From: Allomesorhizobium camelthorni
Lineage (GTDB): Bacteria > Pseudomonadota > Alphaproteobacteria > Rhizobiales > Rhizobiaceae
Direction of reading: 5' to 3'
DNA length: 64,000 nt
Assembly (NCBI RefSeq): GCF_011045125.1
Contig: NZ_JAAKZF010000006.1
Span: forward strand, 62,001-126,000
Shown here: positions 36,476 through 45,009 of the stretch, one piece after another
Numbering within the stretch: position 1 is the stretch's first letter
How the letters are laid out: each line of letters starts with the position of its first letter
Notes under the pieces: generated by a model
The model's database searches: none
Seen by the model: only the letters and a program-made list of their open reading frames with translations
Told to the model about the DNA's origin: nothing
Position numbers and translations under genes: made by a program

Positions 36476-38809
36476 CTACTCCTTCCTGAGAAAATCAGAG
36501 CCGAGACGTCCACGGCGACGCGTGACTGGACGCTGCGACTCCTCGCTAGCCACCTCGCCACTCTCCAAAGGAACCTCGGAATCCTGTGCAAGATCGCCAT
36601 CGATGGCATCGATGCCATCGAAGCCATCGAACGAATGCCCGCGTTCGCCAGCGGTCACGTAGCCGAAGTGGCGGACGATTTCCGTCTCGTGCTTCAGGAT
36701 ATCCTCGCGTGCCATGGTTGACGGACCGATCCCGGCCGCAGCCGCGGAATGCCTGCCCGTCTCGCGGAGATCGCGGAGCGCTGCATAAACGATATGCTCG
36801 CTCAGCTTTGCGACATTGGCGTACTTGCGACGCAGGGCTGCTTCGGTGTCGATCCAGAGCGCCGCGGAAACGCCTTCCATGTCGAGATCACAGTTGGCGG
36901 ACTCCCATTTGGCACCAGGCACGTTCTTCGAAAACCAGACCGTCCCCAGGTTCTCGAGGTCAGCCCTGATCCGCACGTCCGCCTGCCCGACGCTCCTTCG
37001 CAGCAGGGCAAGTTCACTTGAGCGGTAGTAGAGGCCGAGGAAGCGGATGCCACGGTTCTGGATGCGCCTGTTGTCCGAGAAACCGAAAACGGTGCGCAGC
37101 CTGTGGGCCGGAGGCGGAGGCAGAACCTGATGAAGGGCGGTACGTTCCTCCCAGGCATCGTTGGGTGTCTGCCCGCCGAGCCCCCCGTGTGGCGTATTGT
37201 GGTAGGCATCCACGACGTACCGCACGAGTGCCTTGCCGAGCGTCTCTGCGACGACGTTGGTGACGGCACCAGCATCAATTTCGCCCTTGTCGTCGATGCC
37301 GGAGAAGGTACGACCCTGGAAGAACGGCATCAGTTGTACGTCGACCGTCTTGAAGAACCGTTCTCCCACGCCGCGTGCGTCCGGATGCGAAGCAGGGCCG
37401 ATTTCGTTCGCGGAGCCGATGTCGCGGACAGCGCAACGGAAAGCGGAGTCGATAAACTCAGGCCCCGAGTCAGTCGGCACCGTCATGGGGGTGCAGGCAT
37501 GGTCCCAGCTCGAGCGGCAACTTGCCGCCAACGCGATCGCGTTCTTGTTGCGGCAAACCATCTCCAGCGTACGCATCGCGACTTCGCCACCGGCATTCAC
37601 GGCAAGCCTTGCGCCAAGTACCACCTTCGTGGCCTCGCAGATGGCAAGGCACAGAATGAGGCGCACCTTTCCAGCCACCCCGATGAGCTTTTCAGGAAGG
37701 CCCGCCCAGAACTCCTGAGGTAGTTTCGCGGTCTTCAGCTGGACTCGCCAGCAGTCAATAGAAACACGCTCCCCCGGGAACAGCACCACCTCGCGTCTGC
37801 CGCTGACCTTGAACTGCTTCCGGGCAGCTTCGGGGCCCTGCCGCGCCAGCACGACCTGGTATTTGTCGAGCTTCCTGATAGCTCGCTCGAAGGTGCTCTT
37901 CGATGGCAAGAGTAGGGGAGGAAGCCCTTCAGCCGCACGCGCCACGTTCGCCGCTGCGAACGACGGCGTTTCGTTGTGAGGCAACGGATGCTTGCCCATA
38001 CGCTCCCGCACCGCGTTCTCGTCCTCGAGCCGCACAGAACCTGTCATCAGCTTGTAAAGCGTCGCGGCGGAGGGGCGGCTTCGGTCGAGGTATTGCTGAA
38101 CCCACTTCGCCATCAGAGCGACGGAATGAGGATCGGTGACCTTCGGGACGTGATAGCCGACACGGCCCTTGCGGTGGTCACGCAGCGCCAGGATGTCCCA
38201 ATCGTGCTCGACGAGGACCCGAATCCACTTGCGTAGAGTAGAAGGGGCGGGAATCTCGTAGTTGGCCACCCGCTTCCGGGCTTTGATCTTGCGCTCGCCC
38301 GGCTCCTTTGCGGCTTTGCCTTTCCCGGGCTTTCGGCGAGGCTGTTCATCTTCAGAGCTGTCTGCGCCGAAGACCAGTTTCCCCATGATTTTCGCGATCG
38401 CTTTCTGCAGCGCCTTGTCAGTGAGGCTAGTCGCGCCGTCATCGTACATCTGAACGACATGCCGACAGAGCTGCCAGTAGAAGGACAGCTCATCCTGCTC
38501 GGCATCTGCCAGGTCACGGATGGACTTGATGTCGGGGTTGCGGGCCAGGAGGGTCTGGCGGGAAACGCTGTTCTGCTCGATGCGGGGATCGACCTTTCCT
38601 GCGTCGACCAGCGCGCGGAACTCTTCCTGCGTGAACACTTGAGGAAGCTCCGGATTGGAGACTGGCTTCGCGGTCAGTACGTGCCGATCATGGCTGACGT
38701 ATTCGTAAAGCAGGTCATCAAGGTCGCGAATTGCGAACACGTGACCAGGCCCGAAACCATAGGTCGTTGGAGCAGAAGAGCGGAATTGGTCACCGTTGAA
38801 GACGTTCAT
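36476..38809 (-). CDS. tnsB: TnsB/TniA-like DDE transposase
   Basis: 777 aa, starting at the ATG at 38809, preceded by AGGAGGATTCC; an upstream open extension is not needed. N-terminal DNA-binding region with basic linker (KGKAAKEPGERKIKARKR) and HTH-like LYKLMTG. The retroviral-integrase-fold DDE triad is D352 (VSIDCWRV), D447 (PTDSGPEF) and E483 (GVGERFFKTVD). A Mu-type C-terminal beta-barrel follows (FLGLYYRSSELALL). It joins the 3' ends of the element to the target. Confidence 0.9.
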   Translation of the reverse strand: MNVFNGDQFRSSAPTTYGFGPGHVFAIRDLDDLLYEYVSHDRHVLTAKPVSNPELPQVFTQEEFRALVDAGKVDPRIEQNSVSRQTLLARNPDIKSIRDLADAEQDELSFYWQLCRHVVQMYDDGATSLTDKALQKAIAKIMGKLVFGADSSEDEQPRRKPGKGKAAKEPGERKIKARKRVANYEIPAPSTLRKWIRVLVEHDWDILALRDHRKGRVGYHVPKVTDPHSVALMAKWVQQYLDRSRPSAATLYKLMTGSVRLEDENAVRERMGKHPLPHNETPSFAAANVARAAEGLPPLLLPSKSTFERAIRKLDKYQVVLARQGPEAARKQFKVSGRREVVLFPGERVSIDCWRVQLKTAKLPQEFWAGLPEKLIGVAGKVRLILCLAICEATKVVLGARLAVNAGGEVAMRTLEMVCRNKNAIALAASCRSSWDHACTPMTVPTDSGPEFIDSAFRCAVRDIGSANEIGPASHPDARGVGERFFKTVDVQLMPFFQGRTFSGIDDKGEIDAGAVTNVVAETLGKALVRYVVDAYHNTPHGGLGGQTPNDAWEERTALHQVLPPPPAHRLRTVFGFSDNRRIQNRGIRFLGLYYRSSELALLRRSVGQADVRIRADLENLGTVWFSKNVPGAKWESANCDLDMEGVSAALWIDTEAALRRKYANVAKLSEHIVYAALRDLRETGRHSAAAAGIGPSTMAREDILKHETEIVRHFGYVTAGERGHSFDGFDGIDAIDGDLAQDSEVPLESGEVASEESQRPVTRRRGRLGSDFLRKE

Positions 38810-38832
38810 GGAATCCTCCTTTGTTGGGAAAG

Positions 38833-39504
38833 TCAGACGCGGGCGCGTCTGACGAAGCATTCGTAAGAAATCCGGGCGTAGTCCCGAACCTCGAGCCCGC
38901 CGTCGCCGATCAGGCGGACGGCGGCGTTGAAAGCGGCACCGCCGAGCCCTGACGCGACGACAAGGTCGCGAACGCGGCACCATCCGTGCAAGCCCCGCGC
39001 GAGCCCCGCCACGACCGCATCAGACGCGGCGCAGGCGAAACGGCGGGCGCGCAGCAGAAGCCACGCGTCGAAAACGTCATCCGGGTGGATGTTGTCCTCG
39101 GTTCGTACCAGGTAGACGTCAGCAAATCGCTTCCCGACCTGCTCTTTGATCAGCCTCTGAATTTCATGGATTCCCGTCTTCTCGACGTTGTCCTTCGGCT
39201 TGACGTCCACGGCAACCCGGAGTCCGTCGTGCAACGTCAGAAGCGCGTCGAACCAATGATGACCTAGCGTTCCGTCGGGATAGACGAAGTCCACCCTGGG
39301 CGGCTGGTCATGATAGTCGACCACTTCGTGGTTGGTTAACGCGATGTAGAGAAAGCCCCGCTCGGGCAGACTCTCGTAGACGAATTCCCGGTTGCGGGCG
39401 TGGTCAACGATGGAGCCGCGATAAGACGCGATTGAGCGCAGCGGGATCGGGCGGGAGGCGCGGCTAGGTTCCGGCGGAATCCAAGAACCACCGCCCTCCG
39501 TCAG
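38833..39504 (-). CDS. tnsA: TnsA-like endonuclease with probable CTG start
   Basis: Translated from the CTG at 39504 the product is 223 aa. Residues about 28-105 fit the TnsA nuclease: YRGSIVDHARNREFVYESLPE with Glu44, VVDYHDQPPRVDF, HWFDALL with Asp86, and VAVDVKP with Asp100-x-Lys102. The first ATG/GTG/TTG in frame is only at 39324, which would remove Glu44 and the first strands. The frame is closed by a stop at 39541-39543, and no standard start lies between. The CTG overlaps the TGA of the leader ORF (CTGA), as in coupled starts. TnsA cuts the 5' ends so that the element leaves by cut-and-paste. Confidence 0.75.
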   Translation of the reverse strand: MTEGGGSWIPPEPSRASRPIPLRSIASYRGSIVDHARNREFVYESLPERGFLYIALTNHEVVDYHDQPPRVDFVYPDGTLGHHWFDALLTLHDGLRVAVDVKPKDNVEKTGIHEIQRLIKEQVGKRFADVYLVRTEDNIHPDDVFDAWLLLRARRFACAASDAVVAGLARGLHGWCRVRDLVVASGLGGAAFNAAVRLIGDGGLEVRDYARISYECFVRRARV

Positions 39505-39650
39505 AGCGTTATAGACAAGCTCCTTTCGGTGGTTTCGCCGTCACGCTCCGCACGTGCCGTCACGGCGGCGGAGGCCAGCCAATCGGGATGGAGTTCCTTA
39601 GGCACCGCTGCCCGCGGAATGGAATGGTCGATGGAAACCCTCTTGCGCAT
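39501..39650 (-). CDS. Small leader ORF of the transposition operon
   Basis: 49 aa from an ATG with AGAGGGAG 7 bases upstream. It is basic at the start (MRKRVSIDH) and ends TERSLSITL. No family recognised. Its stop overlaps the CTG start of tnsA. It may allow coupled translation of tnsA, or a -1 frameshift near its end could fuse it to TnsA and give about 270 aa, close to the length of Tn7 TnsA (273 aa). Confidence 0.5.
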   Translation of the reverse strand: MRKRVSIDHSIPRAAVPKELHPDWLASAAVTARAERDGETTERSLSITL

Positions 39651-40215
39651 GGTAAACTCCCTCTGAAACGCAAACTGTCGGTCTCCGCGGAACGTCCGCG
39701 GAGCTGTCGGATCAGATGTCGAGGGAACGGACTGCAAGCCGGGTGAGTGTCCGGCATGAACATACCGGGGCCTCAGCCCAATGCTTCGCGGCCGTTCCGC
39801 TCTGCTATCGATATGAACTTGAACACTGAATGCTGCCCCTCTGCCGCCGGCAAGATCGCTGCCGGGAGCGCCTTTTGGCGTCAAGAAATGTAGGAGTGGT
39901 TACCAGGATTCATCGGATTTGATAGGATCTGATGTTTTCCGATCGCAGATTCTAAACCGAGGGATTCTGGGATGAGACGATCGGCATCGATCGCGTGACG
40001 CGTTCGATCTCGAGCAGCCTTTCAATACGGACGCAAGACTGCGGCATCGTGTGACCGGTTCGCGATGCGCTACTCACTCTGCAGAACGTCGGCATATCAC
40101 CCGCTGGCGGCCTCCGTCCTCTCACGATGGCGGCAGCTTTGCGCCCCATTGCGGTCATTCCGCTGGCTTTCTGCCGTCCTCCAGAAGCGGACATCGCTGG
40201 TGCGAACGCGACGGG
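39651..40215. other. Gene-free stretch holding the presumed right end of the transposon
   Basis: About 565 bases upstream of the transposition operon. In Tn7-like elements tnsA starts near one end, so TnsB sites should lie here. I see GC-rich palindromic bits (CCGCGGAACGTCCGCGG around 39695) and the 11-mer GCGTGACGCGT at 39993, but no clear set of 20-22-bp repeats. The exact end is not identified. Confidence 0.4.
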
Positions 40216-40920
40216 TTACGTTGCTCTAAGGAACGCAACGATCGCCTTCCCATCAGTGAAGTAGGGATCGCCGCCGCCGTTGCGTCCATCCTTTGTCGCT
40301 CCGCGGCCCTCGATCTCTTGCGTCGACAAAACCTGTCCCGCATCCGAAAGGTCCCGGATCACTAGATCGCGCTCGGCGTCGATGTCAGGCCCAATGTGGT
40401 GGGTGATTTGACCGGTGTCGTGGCTTAGTCCGACGCCTCGGTCGAAGCTAGCGGTACCAAGCCAAATCGGACGGCCATCGTTGGCAAGCCGGGTCGTCAG
40501 CCAGAAGCGGACGTGATTGCGCTGGTCAGCGCTTTGGCCGACGGGCTTTTCGAATGCCAGATCCTGTTTTCTTCCTTCGAAATACAACGGGCTGACGGGC
40601 GCATCGAGGTCGGGCCGATCCAGAACCACGCTCAAACCTATGTCGATCGAGCTGCGCAAAGTGATCGCGTCCGCCGGGCCCCAATTCGCCGCCGCGAACG
40701 CCCTCATGACTTGTTCTTTCGTCCCCACGAGGCCGACGTTAATCGGGTCACCCGGAATGTCCTGTCCCGTTGTGGTGACCATGCTGTCGAATTTGGAAAT
40801 CCGCCCTTCGTCACGCATGATCCAGATTTCAGGGACCACGAAGTAGGCCAAGAGCAGGTACACCACAACCAAGGCCAACGAACCATGCAGTAGGATGCGC
40901 ATTATGGTTTGTCGACGCAT
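40216..40920 (-). CDS. Membrane-anchored LssY C-terminal-domain protein
   Basis: 234 aa. One N-terminal membrane segment (ILLHGSLALVVVYLLLAYFVV) is followed by the LssY_C domain: GDPINVGLVGTKEQVMRAF, AAANWGPADAI, APVSPLYFEGRKQDLAFEK and HVRFWLTTRL...IWLGTASFD. The domain occurs in bacterial membrane proteins, some linked to type II secretion or PAP2 phosphatases; its role is unknown. It is the last of a minus-strand run of envelope-protein genes. Confidence 0.75.
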   Translation of the reverse strand: MRRQTIMRILLHGSLALVVVYLLLAYFVVPEIWIMRDEGRISKFDSMVTTTGQDIPGDPINVGLVGTKEQVMRAFAAANWGPADAITLRSSIDIGLSVVLDRPDLDAPVSPLYFEGRKQDLAFEKPVGQSADQRNHVRFWLTTRLANDGRPIWLGTASFDRGVGLSHDTGQITHHIGPDIDAERDLVIRDLSDAGQVLSTQEIEGRGATKDGRNGGGDPYFTDGKAIVAFLRAT

Positions 40921-40999
40921 CGCAACTCGACCTTTTTAGCACTCACCGGATCAGTCGCCGATTGTCGGTTGTCTTAAGTGGCCTCGCCTAGCGGCGGCG

Positions 41000-41566
41000 C
41001 TACTTGGTCACCCCCAAATTGACGAGCTGAACCCGGCGATTCACTGGAGATTTCGGGTTGGCAGCGTCGAGAGGCAACTCTTGCCCCACGCCAATCGCGA
41101 TAAGTTGGCCAGGCGGCACTCCGAATGTGGTGGTCAGAGAGATCATGATAGCGTCGGCGCGCTGCAGGCTGAGTTCGAGGTTGTGTTCGGCTTTGCCAGT
41201 GGCATTGGTATGACCGACGACAAGAAACTTGTAGTGGCGCAGCTGTGGATGGTGCAGCGCATCAGCGATCAGCCCCATCGTGCGGTAGGACTCCGGCTCG
41301 ATTGCGACCGAGTTGTTCTCGAAATCAATTTCGACGGCCAGCTGCGGAAGTTGGGCAAGCTTGCCCCAGTTTGGCAACTCGGCGACACCGCGGGTGACAT
41401 TCGCAGTTGCTTCCTGAACCAGTAAACCGACATCGACGACAGGCGCGGTTGCGGTCATCTGGCCAAGGGTACTGATCAGCTGCCTATCAGTCAGTTGCTG
41501 GGCTGCAGCCGACCCACTCCAGACAAGGAGCGCCACAACTAAACTGCCGCAAAATGAAAAGGCCAT
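41000..41566 (-). CDS. Exported OmpA-family protein
   Basis: 188 aa from the ATG at 41566. Signal peptide ends GSAAAQQL. The OmpA C-terminal domain occupies about residues 80-185: VEIDFENNSVAIEPES, LVVGHTNATGKAEHNLELS and RADAIMISL...GVGQELPLDAANPKSPVNRRVQLVN. The TGHTNATG-type loop and NRRV motif bind peptidoglycan diaminopimelate in OmpA. There is no N-terminal barrel, so it is periplasmic. Confidence 0.88.
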   Translation of the reverse strand: MAFSFCGSLVVALLVWSGSAAAQQLTDRQLISTLGQMTATAPVVDVGLLVQEATANVTRGVAELPNWGKLAQLPQLAVEIDFENNSVAIEPESYRTMGLIADALHHPQLRHYKFLVVGHTNATGKAEHNLELSLQRADAIMISLTTTFGVPPGQLIAIGVGQELPLDAANPKSPVNRRVQLVNLGVTK

Positions 41567-41591
41567 AATTGTTCTCCCTGTGTCGCGCGGT

Positions 41592-42017
41592 TCAGCGCCA
41601 TCCGGCATCCGTTATCGCCTGGTTGCATTTGTCGCTGTCGACTCGCTCGGTTTTGATAAGGCATTGGAGGATATGCACCTCCCCAACGACGCCCTTGCAA
41701 TGCTGCTTCGCGTTTCCGGCGCACACCTTGAAGACGCTGGCTTGCGCGGCCAGTCGCCGCTCGATCGACGCCGTGACAGCATCCAGAGTCGCGGTACACT
41801 GAGGCGAGACCTGTCCCTGGTGTCCTACGAGGCAGTTCCTTATCTCATTGTTTCCGAGGTTCAGCCCCCTGCAAAACCTCTTCACGTCGGCGCCGCAATC
41901 TCTGGTGAGCATCGTCATGGCATCGGCATAGCTGACGGTCTGTGCATGGCTGGCGCCGATCCAGGCGAGCAGCGACGCCAGCAGCATTCCGCCAAGCGCG
42001 CCAATTCTATTCGTCAT
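41592..42017 (-). CDS. Exported cysteine-rich repeat protein
   Basis: 141 aa with a signal peptide (LLASLLAWIGASHAQ). The mature part has two repeats of the Cys-rich (GLG1-like) type: CGADVKRFCRGL...NCLVGHQGQVSPQC and CAGNAKQHCKGV...CLIKTERVDSDKC, each with four Cys. Such repeats are found in small periplasmic proteins of alphaproteobacteria with no known role. It is 25 bases upstream of the OmpA-like gene and likely cotranscribed. Confidence 0.75.
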   Translation of the reverse strand: MTNRIGALGGMLLASLLAWIGASHAQTVSYADAMTMLTRDCGADVKRFCRGLNLGNNEIRNCLVGHQGQVSPQCTATLDAVTASIERRLAAQASVFKVCAGNAKQHCKGVVGEVHILQCLIKTERVDSDKCNQAITDAGWR

Positions 42018-42172
42018 TCATCCCTCCTGTGTTTGGCGCTAGGTCAGAAACTCGACCGGGGACGCCTTTGCGCTTCTTCACGCAGCAAGCTTTCGTGTCT
42101 AAGCTGGCACGCTAACCCGCAACCGATCTTGTGCTGTCGCAGTGCGATGACGGCAGCTCATCTTGCTTCTTG

Positions 42173-42499
42173 TCAATCACTCATGGCGGGCGCACCGATT
42201 ATGCCGAGATAGGCTCCGTTCTGTTCAAAGCGGCAGTCGAAACCGAGATCACGGTTTTCGCCGTCCACCGTGCCCAACACCAGAAGCTTTCCCTCCCGAC
42301 TGACCGGCGGATCTGTCGTAATGGCGTCGAGTTGCACTTCAAATTTTGCGGCTGCCGCGGTCTGACAAAACATGGTCATTTCGGCTTCTGGAACGACAGT
42401 GCCAAGGCCGGCTTCTTCCGCCGCTTTCCCGCTTCCAGCCATAACGCTGCCGACGATCGCCAACGTCAGCAGCACTCCCTTCGACTGATATGTCCTCAT
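42173..42499 (-). CDS. Small exported protein of unknown function
   Basis: 108 aa. Signal peptide LLTLAIVGSVMAGSGKAAEE. Mature part with two Cys (FCQT, DCRF), ending GAYLGIIGAPAMSD. I do not recognise a family. It is preceded by AAGGAGGC. Confidence 0.6.
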   Translation of the reverse strand: MRTYQSKGVLLTLAIVGSVMAGSGKAAEEAGLGTVVPEAEMTMFCQTAAAAKFEVQLDAITTDPPVSREGKLLVLGTVDGENRDLGFDCRFEQNGAYLGIIGAPAMSD

Positions 42500-42583
42500 T
42501 GCAGATGCCTCCTTGTCAATCAGATGCGTCGCTTGCGCTATCTTTCCTGCGATAAATATTGCAGGGCAGGACGTACGTTATTC

Positions 42584-43366
42584 CTAGAAACGGATCGTCA
42601 ACCCGGCGATCGGCCCCTGCTGCACCACGTCGAACAGGAAGCCGTCCTCGCTGTAGTCTACGCCGAGCGCCCGATAGCCGAGTGTTGCGGAGAAGGTCTC
42701 ATTGATGTTGTAGCCAATGCCGGCCATGAGGTCCCAATCGATATCTGCCCCGCCGGCGCCGACCAGCCCCCAGCCCGTCGCGTAGAAGTTGGGTGTGAAG
42801 GCGTAGTTGCCGCGCACGCCGACGAGGCCGTCGACCCAGGTCGCGCCGTCGCTTCGGGTCTGACCATCGAGGATCCCACCGCTGAATGAGATGTCGGTGT
42901 CGACCGACCACACGCGCACGCCGCCGACGACGTCCAGGCGTCCCGTGGGACCCTCGAGAACGGAGTAGCCAGCCCCGACCAGTCCGGCGAACGTGGAGGC
43001 ATCCACGTCCGCGCTGTCGGCGGCGATGCCGAGCGGCGTATCGCTGCTGGCACCAAGCTTGACGTAAATCAGGTCACCAAACAGACTGTAGGGACCGTTG
43101 CGGGCCTCGCCGATCAGCATCGCGGCGAAGTCGAGATTGTCGAAGATATCACTGAAGCTGGCGTCGACGTCGACGACCGGCAGGTTGAACTGGGACAGCT
43201 CGCCCGAAAGCCCGGCTGCCCAGAAATAGGGCGTGACCGAGAAGGTCCACCCGCTTTCGGCGACCGGCTGAGGCTCGGGTGCGGCGGCGACAATGAGATC
43301 CGCAGCGCCGGCCGAGGCTGGTGAAAGAGCCGCCCAGATCAAGCAGACCTTGACGATGCTTTTCAT
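42584..43366 (-). CDS. Probable outer-membrane beta-barrel protein
   Basis: 260 aa from the ATG at 43366, with AAGGAG upstream. Signal peptide ends SPASAGAAD. The rest alternates hydrophobic and polar residues with many aromatics (WTFSVTPYFWAAGLSGEL, YSLFGDLIYVKLGA, FYATGWGLVG, FSATLGYRALGVDY) and ends in IRF, a terminal Phe that is the usual barrel insertion signal. It resembles small OmpW-like or porin-like proteins of alphaproteobacteria. Confidence 0.75.
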   Translation of the reverse strand: MKSIVKVCLIWAALSPASAGAADLIVAAAPEPQPVAESGWTFSVTPYFWAAGLSGELSQFNLPVVDVDASFSDIFDNLDFAAMLIGEARNGPYSLFGDLIYVKLGASSDTPLGIAADSADVDASTFAGLVGAGYSVLEGPTGRLDVVGGVRVWSVDTDISFSGGILDGQTRSDGATWVDGLVGVRGNYAFTPNFYATGWGLVGAGGADIDWDLMAGIGYNINETFSATLGYRALGVDYSEDGFLFDVVQQGPIAGLTIRF

Positions 43367-43392
43367 GGAAGGCTCCTTCGTGTTCGGGTGGA

Positions 43393-44043
43393 TCAGTAAC
43401 AAGGCGGATACGGATAGTAGCCGCACCGTGGGCGGCCATAGTAGTACGGGGCAGCAGCCGCGGCAGCTCCTGCTGCAGCTCCCGCGTACCATGCGCCGCG
43501 ATAGGCCGCGCGACGAGCGGCGCCAGCGAAGGATAGAGGCGTCAACGGCATACCGATGATGTCGATGAAGGTCGAAGCCGGGCCATCCGCGCCGTCCAGG
43601 CTTCCTTCCAGGACGTCGACGGCAAAGGTCAACGTATCTCCCTCGAGCTTCGGCGACCGCAGGGTTACCACCACATCGGCCACCGATCCCCCGGCCTTAT
43701 CGAGAACCGATACCGTGGCATTTGGCGGATCCTTGGCGAAACTGTCTTCGCCCGTCGCCCATTCTTCCAACAGATGCGTGGTCAGCACGTGGCCGGCAGC
43801 CCTGACGGGCCGATCTGCGAACACAATTGAATTCGTGGAGATGCCGGAAAGAACGAGCTGGCCATCGGCGAGTTTGGCGCCACCGGAATTGAGGACGATT
43901 AGCGACGGTTCCATCTGGGGTTTGGCGGCGCCGATCTGCTTGCTGGCAGGAGAGGCGATGGCATCCTGGGCAAGACCCGATCCAGCGGAAACATACATTC
44001 CGCCCAGGGCCATCATCAGGAACAGAGTAGTTTTCAAACGCAT
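43393..44043 (-). CDS. Exported protein with Ala- and Tyr-rich tail
   Basis: 216 aa. Signal peptide to about residue 26 (GSGLAQD). A central beta-rich domain (LVLSGISTNSIVFADRPVR, ATVSVLDKAGGSVADVVVTL) is followed by a low-complexity tail, AGAAAGAAAAAAPYYYGR and GYYPYPPCY. Tails of this kind are common in small alphaproteobacterial envelope proteins. Function unknown. Confidence 0.6.
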   Translation of the reverse strand: MRLKTTLFLMMALGGMYVSAGSGLAQDAIASPASKQIGAAKPQMEPSLIVLNSGGAKLADGQLVLSGISTNSIVFADRPVRAAGHVLTTHLLEEWATGEDSFAKDPPNATVSVLDKAGGSVADVVVTLRSPKLEGDTLTFAVDVLEGSLDGADGPASTFIDIIGMPLTPLSFAGAARRAAYRGAWYAGAAAGAAAAAAPYYYGRPRCGYYPYPPCY

Positions 44044-44106
44044 GGGATTAACCCTCCTATTATCGATTTGCTGCGGCCGGTATCGCGCTGCTGCAAAGAG
44101 CGAGTG

Positions 44107-44922
44107 TCATTTCGTGGGAAAGAGCAGCGTGATCGCGGTTCTGAATCCCCAGCCGTCGGGTCCGCTGTCTGGGCTTTCCGCCCAATAGCGCACGCCACCG
44201 GTGAGGCTGACCGGAAGCTTGTCCAACTTGACGAGCTTCGAGACCGTGAAGTTCACCGGGACAGACCATTCTTCGGCTTCCCAGTTGTAGGTGCTCTCGG
44301 TGTTCAGACTGAATGTCCAGGCATCATGTGTCGTGTACGAAATAAACGGCTGCATGTATGTGGAGTTTATGTCAGTTCGGTCGTCATCGCCGGCGAACGA
44401 CCAGATGTGGTTGGCCAGCGTGCCGACCGTCCACCCGCCAAACTGCTTGAGGACGACGGCGGTTGGCCCGGCGCCCCATTGATCGCTGCCAAGCAACGGA
44501 TCGGTGGCGGTCGGAACGAGGAAGACCGGACCGACGCCCCAGATGATGCCGCCGACGGTGGGTTCCTTCGGCGAGAAGAACAGGCTCTGCGTTATGTCGC
44601 CAAGGCCGAACTGGTCGCCCGACGGTCCCGCGATGTCATTCTGCCAAGCGATCGGCAAGATGGTGCGCGATATCAGGTTCCAGTCGTCGTTCAGAGAGAA
44701 CGGGATGACCGGCTGGACGTTGACATAGGCCTTTTCGCCATCGTCAGCACCGTAACCGCTGTCGTAGTTGAACTGGAACGGTACGCTGATCAGCGACGCG
44801 ATCGGGTTCGACAGCTTCTTGGCGAGTTCTTGAGTATCGTCATCCGCATATGCCGAGGCACAACATCCTAAACTTGATGTCACAATTAGACAGGCGCAAA
44901 GACAGTCAGGACTAAATCTCAT
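44107..44922 (-). CDS. Probable outer-membrane protein, phenol MetA-like/transporter type
   Basis: 271 aa from the ATG at 44922. Signal peptide ends SAYADDD. Barrel-like sequence follows: LISVPFQFNYDSGYG, YVNVQPVIPFSLNDDWNLISRTILPI, GLGDITQSLFFSP and GGVRYWAESPDSGPDGWGFRTAITLLFP. The FGLGDI turn and the overall layout match proteins annotated as MetA-pathway of phenol degradation or neuromedin-U-like outer-membrane proteins. The substrate is unknown. Confidence 0.72.
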   Translation of the reverse strand: MRFSPDCLCACLIVTSSLGCCASAYADDDTQELAKKLSNPIASLISVPFQFNYDSGYGADDGEKAYVNVQPVIPFSLNDDWNLISRTILPIAWQNDIAGPSGDQFGLGDITQSLFFSPKEPTVGGIIWGVGPVFLVPTATDPLLGSDQWGAGPTAVVLKQFGGWTVGTLANHIWSFAGDDDRTDINSTYMQPFISYTTHDAWTFSLNTESTYNWEAEEWSVPVNFTVSKLVKLDKLPVSLTGGVRYWAESPDSGPDGWGFRTAITLLFPTK

Positions 44923-45009
44923 TGGCAACTATCCTTCATGTGCAATAGGGCATCAGTCGCCAGGACATCTTCAGAAGTTGCCGGCACCGGAGAAGACGCC
45001 GCCAACGGT

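Noticed and set aside
39952-40194. 80-codon minus-strand frame next to the transposon end
   Set aside because: No ribosome site or family; likely non-coding DNA at the element boundary.
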